A stretch of DNA of 21,683 nucleotides, from positions 1 to 21,683 of IMG/VR virus record IMGVR_UViG_3300031706_000056, one strand, 5' to 3'. Of the stretch, positions 5,772 through 13,637 are shown in pieces; within the stretch, counting starts at the first letter, position 1, and each line of letters opens with the position of its first letter. The notes under the pieces were generated by a model, which saw nothing but the letters and a program-made list of their open reading frames with translations, was not told where the DNA came from and made no database searches. Source of the stretch: a virus. The translations under genes and the position numbers were made by a program.

Positions 5772-6062
5772 TTACTGAATCTGTATGTTGCTAGTAGCTG
5801 CTGTATATTGCTTTGAAATTTCGTCTTCTGTCTTAGCTCTACAACTTACTGCATGTGTTTGCAACTCAAACTTTGCGTCTGGCGATACACCAAACATAAA
5901 AGGTGCTAGACCTAATCCTTGCTGTTGCATAATTAATACCATTGGCTTATACAGTGTATATTCTGTTGAAGATTCGCCATCTAGCCTAGCTACTAATTCT
6001 TCGCCTGAGTTTAATTTAAATGAGACAATGTCTCCAAATTTCATTGGTGTTTCAATAAACAT
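5772..6062 (-). CDS. Sm-like (LSm fold) conserved phage protein
   Basis: The 96-residue protein starts MFIETPMKFGDIVSFKLNSG and contains FKLNSGEELVARLDG, a typical Sm1-like strand-turn pattern. TLYKPMVLIMQQQGLGLAPFMFG and a final Ala/Thr-rich segment follow. I recall near relatives across T4-like cyanophages, where they are noted as Sm-like or hypothetical proteins. RNA binding is possible but unproven. The ATG overlaps the glutaredoxin stop (TAATG). A second ATG at residue 7 could also be used. It closes the nrdB-glutaredoxin operon. Confidence 0.72.
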   Translation of the reverse strand: MFIETPMKFGDIVSFKLNSGEELVARLDGESSTEYTLYKPMVLIMQQQGLGLAPFMFGVSPDAKFELQTHAVSCRAKTEDEISKQYTAATSNIQIQ

Positions 6063-6313
6063 TATAGTGAGTGTCCTGTTCCGTTATAGTTAGTTTCTTC
6101 TAAATATGTTCCTAGCTTATCAAAGCCGCCGATATTAGTACTCCATACTTTAATTTGAGGAAATGTTCTTGCTCCTGGAAATGATTCCAGCACTTGTTCA
6201 CGAGTAAAGTCTGTACCTAATTGTTTATAGGTATACTTTAACTTTCTTTGTTCACATAGTGCCTTTGCCATATCACAAAACGGACAAGCTGGCTTTCCCC
6301 AAATTTCAATCAT
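6062..6313 (-). CDS. Glutaredoxin
   Basis: The 83-residue protein has the complete glutaredoxin set: active site CPFC (C11 and C14 region), the cis-Pro motif TFPQI (about 50-54) and GGFDKL (about 62-67). It reduces disulfides using glutathione or thioredoxin reductase and should regenerate the C-terminal CxxC of the large reductase subunit. The start overlaps the nrdB stop (ATGA), so the two are translationally coupled. This matches T4 NrdC in role and the usual nrdA-nrdB-glutaredoxin order of marine T4-like phages. The length is normal for a phage glutaredoxin. Confidence 0.93.
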   Translation of the reverse strand: MIEIWGKPACPFCDMAKALCEQRKLKYTYKQLGTDFTREQVLESFPGARTFPQIKVWSTNIGGFDKLGTYLEETNYNGTGHSL

Positions 6314-7413
6314 AAACTAAATCCTTTGATAGAGTCTGTTGTTACGTCTTGCTTGATGCCGCCTACAATGTACGACTCGTTTTCTGTTTCTTGTGGTGCT
6401 ACCTGTAAGCCTGAACTTGACAACCAATGCTGTGTCCATGGTAGCGGATTAGTATTAACAGGTGCATCAAAGATAGCGTTGTATCCTAGTGCTTTAAGTC
6501 TTCGGTTAGCAATGTATTCTACATATTGATTAAGTAGAGCAGCGTTAAGACCAATCATTGATCCGTCTTTAAACAAGTACTCAGCCCAATCTTTTTCTTC
6601 TGCAACACATTCGCGCCACAGTTCATATACTTCTGCTTCGCACTCTTTAGCAACCTTTGCCATTTCTGGATCATCTTTGCCTTGTGCCCACAACTTCAAT
6701 ACGTGTGTACTAAGTGCTAGATGTTGTGCTTCATCTCGAGCAATAAGACTAATAATCTTAGCACTACCTTCCATTAGCTTTAGTTCTCCAAAGCCAAATG
6801 TACAAGCAAAACTTACATAGAAACGCAAGCCTTCTAAGATGTTAACTGTCATCATTGCAAGGTATAGTTTCTTCTTAACTTCATACAAGCTACCTTCGCC
6901 TCTGTGATTAAATGCATCAGCAGCTTCAGTAAACTCGTCATAGTGTTTAGTAACACTCATTGCTCGCGCAATAATCTTGTCATCTTCTAAAATAGTATCA
7001 AACACTTCTGAAGGATCAGCATACACGTTTTTCATAATGTGTGTATAGCTACGTGAGTGAATTGTTTCAAAGAAGTCCCAAGTAACAATACAGCCTTCTA
7101 GTTCAGGAATTGAAACATGCGGCAAAAATGCTAGGCATGGACCACGTCCTTGGACACTGTCAAGTAGTGTTTGATATTTTAAATTAGCAGTAAAAATATG
7201 TTTCTGCTCAGGACGAAAGTTTGCAAAGTCAGCTCTATCTTTTTGCAAACTTACTTCTTCTGGTCGCCAAAAATATCCTAGCATTGTTTGATTAAGTTTA
7301 TCAAACACTGGAAATTTAAACACATCATATCGCTGTGTATTCTGATCTGCTCCGAAGAACATATTTTGTTTTGTGAAGTCTACTTTTTCACGGTTAAAAA
7401 CTGTCTTTGCCAT
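6310..7413 (-). CDS. nrdB: Ribonucleoside-diphosphate reductase small subunit (class Ia)
   Basis: NrdB holds the diiron-tyrosyl radical that starts ribonucleotide reduction. In the 367-residue protein the metal ligands and radical are all visible: D85 (LLDS), E116 and H119 (FFETIHSRSY), radical Y123, E194 (NILEGL), and E228 and H231 (ARDEAQH). These correspond to E. coli D84, E115, H118, Y122, E204, E238 and H241. The C-terminus (SIKGFSL) is the tail that docks into NrdA. It has its own sigma70-type promoter 38-66 bases upstream and overlaps the glutaredoxin gene by ATGA. It makes dNTPs for phage replication together with nrdA just upstream. Length is usual and nothing is missing. Confidence 0.96.
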   Translation of the reverse strand: MAKTVFNREKVDFTKQNMFFGADQNTQRYDVFKFPVFDKLNQTMLGYFWRPEEVSLQKDRADFANFRPEQKHIFTANLKYQTLLDSVQGRGPCLAFLPHVSIPELEGCIVTWDFFETIHSRSYTHIMKNVYADPSEVFDTILEDDKIIARAMSVTKHYDEFTEAADAFNHRGEGSLYEVKKKLYLAMMTVNILEGLRFYVSFACTFGFGELKLMEGSAKIISLIARDEAQHLALSTHVLKLWAQGKDDPEMAKVAKECEAEVYELWRECVAEEKDWAEYLFKDGSMIGLNAALLNQYVEYIANRRLKALGYNAIFDAPVNTNPLPWTQHWLSSSGLQVAPQETENESYIVGGIKQDVTTDSIKGFSL

Positions 7414-7450
7414 TCTCTCTTTAAATCCTGTATGTGTATCTTACTCTATT

Positions 7451-7479
7451 ATTATAGCGCAGTTGACTCTAATAGTCAA
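7451..7479 (-). promoter_or_regulatory. Sigma70-type promoter before nrdB
   Basis: TTGACT (7479-7474) and TATAAT (7456-7451) are spaced by 17 bases, in the 77-base gap between nrdA and nrdB. The spacer and -35 box are covered by an inverted repeat (7462-7480). Confidence 0.82.
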
Positions 7480-7480
7480 C
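7462..7480. promoter_or_regulatory. Operator-like inverted repeat over the nrdB promoter
   Basis: GTTGACT-N5-AGTCAAC is a perfect 7-bp inverted repeat. One arm contains the -35 box and the other lies in the spacer, so a bound protein would block RNA polymerase. It is also just beyond the nrdA stop and could form an RNA hairpin in read-through transcripts, but no T-run follows. Confidence 0.5.
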
Positions 7481-7490
7481 CACTAATTTA

Positions 7491-9800
7491 TTATATATTA
7501 CAAGCTTCACAATCTTCATCTTCAAACTCTAAACTTGCTGCCGACTGCATTAGCTGGTCTAATGGTTTTTCATCTTCTAACTCATTAGGATCTACTTTGT
7601 AATCATATGTGTTCTGATAGTAACTTGTCTTCCATCCCATCTTATAAGTTGTTAGTAGGTCAGTCATCATTACACTCATTGGCACCTCATTGTCTGGAAA
7701 CTGTGTTGGATTATAACTCCAGTTGCCGCTAATTCCTTGATCAAAGAACTTTTGCATTACTGCAACTACATTAATGTATCCAGTGTTGCTAGGCATGTCC
7801 CACAACAATGTATAATGGTTCTTTAACGTTTGATACTGCGGAACAATCTGCTTAAGAGGCCCTTTCTTTGACTTTTTAACGGACAAGTATCCTCTAGGTG
7901 GCTCGATTCCATTGGTTGCGTTCGACACAACGGAACTGCTTTCTGAAGGCATTTGTGCGGACAATGTGCTGTGCCGTAATCCGTGCTCGAGTATGTCTGC
8001 GCGAAGAGTATCCCAATCATAATTTAACTTGTGCTCTACAATAGTATCAACATCTTTCTTATAAGTGTCTATAGGAAGGATGCCATCACTGTATTTAGTG
8101 CGGTTAAAGTAATCACAGGCACCGCGCTCTTTTGCAAGTTTGTTACTTGCTTTTAACAAGTAATACTGGAACGCTTCTGACAAGTCGTGTACTAGCTGCC
8201 ATGACTTAGGGTTGTCAAACTTAACATGATTCCTAGCTAGGTAATGTGCTAAACCAATGTAACCTACACCTAAACTACGTCTTGCTTTTGTGCTAATTTC
8301 AGCCGCTTTAATTGGATACTTTTGATAGTCAATAATCTCTTCTAAAGCACGTACTGCAAGCTCACAGAGGTCTTCTAAGTCGTCTAACGCACGTAGGGTG
8401 CCTACATTTATAGCTGACAAAATACATAGCGCAATTTCGCCTTCTTCATCATCAATATGATTAAGCGGCTTAGTTGGTAATGTAATCTCTTGGCACAGGT
8501 TGCTCATATAAACAGTATCTTTGAATGAGCTGTGGGTATTGCAGTGATCAACATTCATAATATAAATGCGTCCTGTTTCAGCACGTTCTTTGATTAGAGC
8601 AGAGAACAATTCCATTGCTGGGATAGTCTTCTTCTTAATGCTTGTAGCACGTTCATATTTTTCATACATCTCTTGGAACTTTGCTGGCTCACCAAAGTAT
8701 GCTTCGTACAAGCCTGGTACATCATGTGGGCTAAACAACGTAATGTCGCCGCCACTAAGCAGGCGTTCGTACATAGTTAGGTTAAGTTGTATTGAGTAGT
8801 CTAACTTGCGTACACGGTTGTCTTCGGTGCCCTTGTTGTTCTTTAGAACAAGGATGTCTTCAATCTCTTGATGCCAAAAAGGAAAATGTGTAGTTGCACT
8901 GCCACCGCGCACACCATTCTGTGTACAACATCTTACTGTTGCTTCAAACTTCTTTAGGAACGGGACAATACCTGTGTGTGCTACTTCGCCGCCTCTAATA
9001 CGAGAATTTACTCCTCTGATTCTCCCTGCATTAATGCCGATACCCGCTCTCTGTGCAGTGTATCTACCAATCGACATATCGCTTGCGAAGATACTATCAA
9101 GGGTATCGTCAGCGTCAACAAGGACACACGAAGCAAACTGTCGCACAGGAGTTCTGACTCCTGCCATAACCGGCGTTGGGATATTAACTTTAAAAAGTGA
9201 GGTCGCATCGTAGTATCTCCTTACATAGTGCATACGTGTTTCTGCAGGATAGTTAGAAAATAACGTTGCTGCAATCATCATGTACATGAACTGGGGACTC
9301 TCAAAAATCTCACCACTTGAACGATCCTGGCAAAGATATTTGTCTACAACCTGACGCAGACCTGCATAGGTAAAGTTCTCATCACGCTTGTGACGGATGT
9401 AACTATCTAGTGTTGCAATCTCTGCTTCTGTATATTTTTCTAGTATCTCTGCATCGTATACATTGCGTGAAATATTGCGTTCAATATTTTGCTGTAATGT
9501 AATTGCATTATACTCACCAAAAACCATCTTGTTTACACTGTAACTTAATAAACGTGCTGCTGCGTACTGATAGTTTGGAACGTCTAAACTAATAAGATCG
9601 TTTGCGCTACGTACAAGAACCTCTTGTATTTCGTTAGTACTCATACCATCATAAAATTGGATATTTGCATTCATTTCAATTTGGCTACTACTAACACCTG
9701 CTAAATCTAAACAGGCATGTTCAACTACTTTGTGAATTTTATCTATATTGAGATGTTCTTTTGTACCGTCGCGCTTGACGATCATTGTTCCATTTGACAT
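7491..9800 (-). CDS. nrdA: Ribonucleoside-diphosphate reductase large subunit (class Ia)
   Basis: The 769-residue protein is complete. Residues about 5-95 form an ATP-cone regulatory domain. Active-site Cys225 (SCVLVDADDT) and Cys459 (IALCILSA) are the redox pair; N434, C436 and E438 (SNLCQE) carry the thiyl radical and catalytic residues, equal to E. coli N437, C439 and E441. Y727-Y728 (SYYQN) form the end of the radical relay. The C-terminal tail has the shuttle pair C764/C767 (CEAC) that glutaredoxin reduces. A ribosome site (AGAGGAA) precedes the ATG. A late-type box (AATAAATA, 9824-9831) lies just upstream, yet nrdB has a sigma70-type promoter, so the two subunits may be controlled separately. 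No intron or intein is seen. Confidence 0.97.
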   Translation of the reverse strand: MSNGTMIVKRDGTKEHLNIDKIHKVVEHACLDLAGVSSSQIEMNANIQFYDGMSTNEIQEVLVRSANDLISLDVPNYQYAAARLLSYSVNKMVFGEYNAITLQQNIERNISRNVYDAEILEKYTEAEIATLDSYIRHKRDENFTYAGLRQVVDKYLCQDRSSGEIFESPQFMYMMIAATLFSNYPAETRMHYVRRYYDATSLFKVNIPTPVMAGVRTPVRQFASCVLVDADDTLDSIFASDMSIGRYTAQRAGIGINAGRIRGVNSRIRGGEVAHTGIVPFLKKFEATVRCCTQNGVRGGSATTHFPFWHQEIEDILVLKNNKGTEDNRVRKLDYSIQLNLTMYERLLSGGDITLFSPHDVPGLYEAYFGEPAKFQEMYEKYERATSIKKKTIPAMELFSALIKERAETGRIYIMNVDHCNTHSSFKDTVYMSNLCQEITLPTKPLNHIDDEEGEIALCILSAINVGTLRALDDLEDLCELAVRALEEIIDYQKYPIKAAEISTKARRSLGVGYIGLAHYLARNHVKFDNPKSWQLVHDLSEAFQYYLLKASNKLAKERGACDYFNRTKYSDGILPIDTYKKDVDTIVEHKLNYDWDTLRADILEHGLRHSTLSAQMPSESSSVVSNATNGIEPPRGYLSVKKSKKGPLKQIVPQYQTLKNHYTLLWDMPSNTGYINVVAVMQKFFDQGISGNWSYNPTQFPDNEVPMSVMMTDLLTTYKMGWKTSYYQNTYDYKVDPNELEDEKPLDQLMQSAASLEFEDEDCEACNI

Positions 9801-9823
9801 TCTTATTCCTCTATTGTATAAGG

Positions 9824-9831
9824 TATTTATT
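9824..9831 (-). promoter_or_regulatory. Late-type box AATAAATA upstream of nrdA
   Basis: Its geometry matches the other late boxes (predicted start near 9818, 18-base leader). A late promoter for nrdA would be unusual, and the box overlaps the end of the upstream gene, so it may be chance. Confidence 0.35.
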
Positions 9832-10252
9832 ATTGCTTAGGTAGAGCATGGACAAGTTCAGAACGTAAATTTGACGGTAATTCTTTCCTGTGTACATGAG
9901 TATCTCCGGTGAATCCGATAACCCTCTCATCAACATAAAGCAAGTAATACGTCTCTGAGTTTTTATAGTCTCGTGTAATATGTATCTCATAATTACCTTG
10001 GGATAACACATCAGTTAATTGTAAGGTGTAACAAATTGCAAGTATCTTTACAAAGGCACAATAATTATTTTCCTCTAATAATTCCCATGCAGTTGGCCAG
10101 GTACTAGGAGTAAAGGGATCTGCTGCAATCTTACAACTAGGTGCTCGATTATAGAAGTCAATTGCTTCTTGTATAGGATCTGTCGCTGTTTCTAATTCGC
10201 TACGAAACTCACGCCAGAGTGCCAATCTGTCTTCGTATTTTTTATCAAACAT
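9830..10252 (-). CDS. Conserved protein of T4-like marine phages, 140 residues, function unknown
   Basis: The protein starts MFDKKYEDRLALWREFRSEL and contains TWPTAWELLEENNYCAF (52-68), AICYTLQLTD (72-81) and a C-terminal alpha/beta segment (YYLLYVDERVIGFTGDTHVHRKELP). I recall near copies in T4-like cyanophages, where it stays hypothetical; the WPTxWEL and YTLQLTD segments are the recognisable parts. No catalytic motif is obvious. It starts four bases after the tailspike stop with no clear ribosome site, so translation probably depends on coupling. It ends 29 bases before nrdA. Confidence 0.8.
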   Translation of the reverse strand: MFDKKYEDRLALWREFRSELETATDPIQEAIDFYNRAPSCKIAADPFTPSTWPTAWELLEENNYCAFVKILAICYTLQLTDVLSQGNYEIHITRDYKNSETYYLLYVDERVIGFTGDTHVHRKELPSNLRSELVHALPKQ

Positions 10253-10256
10253 TACG

Positions 10257-11879
10257 TTATGATTTAGTCTTAACCTTATAGTACATTATAGCATTATCGC
10301 TTGTAGTTAAGTTTAACATCATAATGGCTATTGTGTCAACCAAAGAATCAGAATTTTCATCATAATTCTGTGCTTTGAACTTTAAGTTCTGCGCAAAGTT
10401 GTCACCGCCAGTATAATTATAGTCATCTGAGAATGTAAATGTATTATTTGCAGGGTCAACAATAAGTTCCATTGTTCCTGTTCTTGATGCTGCTATATAA
10501 CTGCTTTTATAGATATATTCAATTTCATATCCCTTAACAGTTTCTGCTGGAAGTCGGAATAGTTTAGAATATTCTCCTGACTGTCCTATTGCAAGTTGGT
10601 GTGTTATACCAAAGTCTGTAATAGTTGGCCCTTTAACTTCAGGATGATAAACTACTCCATTTTTAAAGGTTTCGTTATATCCTAAATCTGCACTACGTTC
10701 AAACCAATCAGCAGTACTAATATTCTTTTTAGTAGTGCTTGGGCCTGAAAAGTCAATAACTGGGTGTGTAGCATTTAATGATGTACCACCGTTATTACCA
10801 ACACTGTAATATTTGTTATTCTCACTAATATTATCAGCACCGTTTGAAACTTTAATAGCTGATGAGTAAATGTTATCAAACTTGCTCTCAGATACTTTGT
10901 TACTAATTGGTCCAGTCAACATACCACTAGTTCCTAGTGTAGTGCTTACTCCAAATGCAAATCCTTGATACAATGTATCGAACGTACATCCTGTCCATTG
11001 GTTATCTTTTATGTCGTTGTCCGATTGGACAGCACTTGCAAACTTCTTAATTTGAACGTTATTAAACAGGTTATTGTTTGAACTAACTGCTGTACTTAAC
11101 GAGCTAAGTCTTATTCCAACACTTGCTCCGTCAACTACATCACCAAGTGTGTAGTCTCCTACTAGTACTAGGTCTTTAAATTCACTGTCTTTACAACTTA
11201 TTAAGTCTAGCGCAGGACCTTGTGTGCTATTAATTGTTAGTCCTGTAATACTAATTTTTCTTGCTTGATTTAATGTTGTAGTTGTTGCGGCAAGAGCGTA
11301 TGTTCCTGGAGTACTTGTGTCATTAACTGTTTTAAATACTGCGCCGTTGCCTGCATTAATAATAGTTTTACTAGAGCCAGCGCCTCTAATAGTAGTATAT
11401 GGAGGTAAGTTAATAGGACTAGTAATATTGTACTCACCTGGCTCAAATATAAGTTCTACACGAGCTTGAGTAGTTCCTTTGTTTGATGCATTTAAGTATA
11501 GCTCATCAATTGCACGTTGTAGTGCTGCTGTTTGTTCCGTGCCATCTCCATCTAAGCCAAACGAACGAATACTTACTCTGTCATCTAGTCTTTGTTGAAG
11601 GGTACGTAATACAGGATTGCTTGCACTAGATCCTGTTTGCATATTTGTACCAGTTTTGTATTGGTACGTTTTTGCAAATTCAAACAAGTTATCAGCTTCA
11701 CTTAGTAGTTTAGTATTGCCTACAAACGGTGAGCCTTCACTAACTGCTCCGTTACCTATGTAAAGTTCTTGCGAATCAACTGCCCAGCCAAACTCTCCGC
11801 TTGCTAGTTGCGGCAATCCACTGCCTATGTTCTTTTGTCCTCTGCGAACTTGAATTCGACTGATGGAAACTACGGCCAT
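10257..11879 (-). CDS. Tailspike/tail-fibre protein with pectate-lyase-like beta-helix
   Basis: The 540-residue protein begins with a short virion-attachment module (ISRIQVRRGQKN, then LASGEFGWAVDSQELYIGNG). This module, with its ASGEF and LYIGNG signature, is found at the start of many phage fibre proteins. Residues about 100-175 (VSIRSFGLDGDGTEQTAAL, then FEPGEYN, then TIRGAG) open a right-handed beta-helix of the pectate lyase superfamily, with repeated Asn-rich coils to about 380. The rest is beta-rich and probably the receptor-binding or trimerisation end. Such proteins bind or cleave host surface polysaccharide. Catalytic residues cannot be assigned by eye. It has an AGGAG site and its own late box (11908-11915). 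It sits inside a run of nucleotide and Fe-S metabolism genes, next to an endonuclease-like gene. Confidence 0.85.
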   Translation of the reverse strand: MAVVSISRIQVRRGQKNIGSGLPQLASGEFGWAVDSQELYIGNGAVSEGSPFVGNTKLLSEADNLFEFAKTYQYKTGTNMQTGSSASNPVLRTLQQRLDDRVSIRSFGLDGDGTEQTAALQRAIDELYLNASNKGTTQARVELIFEPGEYNITSPINLPPYTTIRGAGSSKTIINAGNGAVFKTVNDTSTPGTYALAATTTTLNQARKISITGLTINSTQGPALDLISCKDSEFKDLVLVGDYTLGDVVDGASVGIRLSSLSTAVSSNNNLFNNVQIKKFASAVQSDNDIKDNQWTGCTFDTLYQGFAFGVSTTLGTSGMLTGPISNKVSESKFDNIYSSAIKVSNGADNISENNKYYSVGNNGGTSLNATHPVIDFSGPSTTKKNISTADWFERSADLGYNETFKNGVVYHPEVKGPTITDFGITHQLAIGQSGEYSKLFRLPAETVKGYEIEYIYKSSYIAASRTGTMELIVDPANNTFTFSDDYNYTGGDNFAQNLKFKAQNYDENSDSLVDTIAIMMLNLTTSDNAIMYYKVKTKS

Positions 11880-11897
11880 ACTATAACTCCTATTTCA

Positions 11898-12494
11898 TTA
11901 TATAATATATTTAGCCCTAAAGTCTCTATCGTTGCCTTCTCGGTGGTACCACATTTCAAATGTATCGGTTGTCCAAAGAGCTTGTTTGTTATTACTTTTC
12001 TTAGGAGCCATGTTATACCATATATTCCACCAGTATTCTGCTTTAGCCTTGTGACCTTCTTTTTTATGATAAGAAAAATTCAAGCGAGGAAGTGTTCGTG
12101 CTCTAGCAGTTGACCAAGTGTCGGCGTGTTTTTGATTATCTAGTTGTTTGTATAGCTTAGGATTATCTAAACGTCCTGTATACTTTCCGGTCTTGTAGTT
12201 AGGATTAGCTTCGCCGCCAAGTGAACCTCCGTGTTCAGCTCGTTTGTTAAAATATTCAGTACTTTCTGCAACATTAAATTTGTTACTATAATGTTTGCAA
12301 ACTTCTGCAAACTTTTCCTTATCATTAGATTGAAAAAGTATCTTAGTACTATAATCATCTCCATACTCGTTTAAGTGAGCAAGCCAGTCATCACTTGAAC
12401 CTTTGTAAATACTTAAATTTCTAGTAGACTGACCTAGATACTTCTTATTTGTTACATTGTGTGTATGGTGATATAGTTGTTGTACAAGCATCAT
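11898..12494 (-). CDS. GIY-YIG-like endonuclease, possible free-standing homing enzyme
   Basis: The 198-residue protein starts with a GIY-YIG-like hairpin: LYHHTHNVTNKKYLGQS at residues 7-23, where LYHHTH and YLG stand for GIY and YIG. An Arg at 25 and a helix with Glu residues (EKFAEVCKHYSNKF) follow, and then GGEANPNYKTGKYTGR. This last piece resembles the NPxYK modules (NUMOD3-like) that homing endonucleases use to bind DNA. T4-like phages carry such free-standing seg-type genes. The first Met overlaps the nuclease stop (ATGA); a second Met follows directly. It lies immediately before the tailspike gene, a typical place for a homing gene to drive spread of a host-range allele. The assignment is moderate because the GIY signature is degenerate. 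Confidence 0.6.
   Translation of the reverse strand: MMLVQQLYHHTHNVTNKKYLGQSTRNLSIYKGSSDDWLAHLNEYGDDYSTKILFQSNDKEKFAEVCKHYSNKFNVAESTEYFNKRAEHGGSLGGEANPNYKTGKYTGRLDNPKLYKQLDNQKHADTWSTARARTLPRLNFSYHKKEGHKAKAEYWWNIWYNMAPKKSNNKQALWTTDTFEMWYHREGNDRDFRAKYII
11908..11915 (-). promoter_or_regulatory. Late promoter box GCTAAATA before the tailspike
   Basis: The box overlaps the end of the GIY-YIG-like gene. It predicts a start near 11902 and a 23-base leader with AGGAG before the tailspike ATG. This fits late expression of a structural protein inside an otherwise early region. Confidence 0.62.
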
Positions 12495-13198
12495 CCGAAC
12501 TTCTCGTAGTATTGCTCACAGCGTTTCCACCATTCTTGTGCCCAGTCATCAAACTCATCTGGCCATAGATCAAACTGTTGATAAGTCTCTCCGCCTAGTT
12601 CAACGCCATCATCTCCGCGACTACACATAAAGATGTGTCCTTCACGTATGTCAGTGCCGTGTATTTCGTTGTGTCCTAGTGCATATGCTGTCATTTGCAA
12701 ATAGTAGTCTTCTACCCACTCAGGCTTTTTAGGCTTGTTTGTTTGTTTAAAGTCCATAATGCAAGCTTCGCCTTTGTACTGTCCGACTAAGTCGGTAGTA
12801 CCTGCAAAGATGCCTGGAACATAAAGCGGAACTTCACTACCCCATATCTCATCTACGTGACACATTGCTTCGTCACGGATAACTTCTGCCATACGATATG
12901 CTTTTTTAGAATAAGGATTGCTGCCTGGACTTTCTGTCCACACACCATTATCAACATAGTCTTCAAGATACTTGTGCATCCTTGTGCCTACGCCACTTGC
13001 TTCAGTTACAATCTCTTGTGCTTTCTTTTCACCCACACGCTTCTTCCAAGCAATAAGATGCGACATATCCTTAGTACCACTAAGAATAGTTGTTACACTT
13101 GCTACAGGTGGACCACCGGGTGCTGCATATCGACGCTTGCCGTTTACTTCAACACGTTGTAGTTTTTCGTACTTGTACTTCTCAATAATTAAGCTCAT
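12491..13198 (-). CDS. PD-(D/E)XK nuclease, RecB/exonuclease-like
   Basis: The 235-residue protein has the RecB-family nuclease layout: GVGTRMHKYLE (69-79, H75), E122 (SEVPLY), GTTDLVG (D136), IMDFK (D149, K151) and QMTAY (Q168, Y172). These give the conserved His, Glu, D...DxK and QxxxY motifs of Mg2+-dependent exonucleases. Cyanophages carry similar proteins, usually labelled exonuclease. It would act on DNA during recombination, repair or host genome breakdown. It is coupled to the NifU-like gene upstream (stop-start overlap) and to the GIY-YIG-like gene downstream (ATGA). Some RecB-family nucleases (AddB, Cas4) carry an Fe-S cluster held by Cys residues; this one has only three scattered Cys, so no cluster is expected. 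Confidence 0.83.
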   Translation of the reverse strand: MSLIIEKYKYEKLQRVEVNGKRRYAAPGGPPVASVTTILSGTKDMSHLIAWKKRVGEKKAQEIVTEASGVGTRMHKYLEDYVDNGVWTESPGSNPYSKKAYRMAEVIRDEAMCHVDEIWGSEVPLYVPGIFAGTTDLVGQYKGEACIMDFKQTNKPKKPEWVEDYYLQMTAYALGHNEIHGTDIREGHIFMCSRGDDGVELGGETYQQFDLWPDEFDDWAQEWWKRCEQYYEKFG

Positions 13199-13536
13199 GA
13201 TTGGCCTCCTTCATCGTCGAATCCATAGTCAAAAGAGCCACCAAACGGATCGTTGTTCATATAATATGGATCTACGCTAGAAAACGGATCATCCATGCCT
13301 TCAACTTCTGTAACTTCAGGTACTAGCTGTGTCATCATTTGTTGTATGCCGTGTTTTAGTGTCATAGTACTACCAGCGCATCCTGAGCATGCTCCGCTCA
13401 GTTCTACTAGTAACACACCGTTTTCAAAGCTAACAAAGTTAACTTTACCTCCGTGCTGTGCTACATTTGGTGCTACATATTGTTCCATTACTTCTAAAAT
13501 ATGTTTAACAATATCTTCGTGTGGTCTTGCGGTCAT
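13195..13536 (-). CDS. NifU-like (Nfu) iron-sulfur cluster scaffold/carrier
   Basis: The 113-residue protein is a NifU C-terminal domain: helix HILEVMEQYVAPNVAQHGGK, strand VNFVSFENGVLLVELSG, then CSGCAGS with the cluster-binding C50 and C53. Nfu proteins carry an Fe4S4 cluster at the interface of a dimer and pass it to client enzymes. After residue 80 there is an unusual acidic, aromatic, Gly-rich tail (DDPFSSVDPYY through FDYGFDDEGG). The ATG at 13536 is chosen over an ATG 17 codons upstream. It has an AGGAG site seven bases away, while the longer version would lie over the promoter. It heads the operon with the nuclease gene. Fe-S assembly genes are reported as auxiliary genes in marine viral metagenomes. 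Confidence 0.88.
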   Translation of the reverse strand: MTARPHEDIVKHILEVMEQYVAPNVAQHGGKVNFVSFENGVLLVELSGACSGCAGSTMTLKHGIQQMMTQLVPEVTEVEGMDDPFSSVDPYYMNNDPFGGSFDYGFDDEGGQS

Positions 13537-13543
13537 AAAAAAA

Positions 13544-13578
13544 CTCCTATTAGTGTATATAATAACACAAAATAGGAG
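13544..13578. promoter_or_regulatory. Gapped inverted repeat around the -10 box of the NifU promoter
   Basis: CTCCTATT (13544-13551) and AATAGGAG (13571-13578) are 8-bp inverted repeats, with a smaller GTGT/ACAC pair inside. The centre falls on the -10 box. One arm is also the ribosome site AGGAG, so part of the symmetry may be coincidental. Confidence 0.35.
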
Positions 13579-13587
13579 CTTTGTCAA
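13559..13587 (-). promoter_or_regulatory. Sigma70-type promoter before the NifU-like gene
   Basis: TTGACA (13587-13582) and TATTAT (13564-13559) are spaced by 17 bases. The predicted start lies about 15 bases before the ATG at 13536 and supports that start codon. Confidence 0.8.
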
Positions 13588-13637
13588 CCATTATTTCTAT
13601 TTTAGAATTCGTTTTCTATAGGTGTGATCTGGATCTA

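Noticed and set aside
7823-8020. Minus-strand 65-codon ORF inside nrdA
   Set aside because: It is an alternate frame of nrdA, which is complete and intact.
13537-13587. Longer start for the NifU-like protein
   Set aside because: The extra 17 codons cover the -10/-35 promoter and have no ribosome site. The ATG at 13536 has AGGAG at proper distance.
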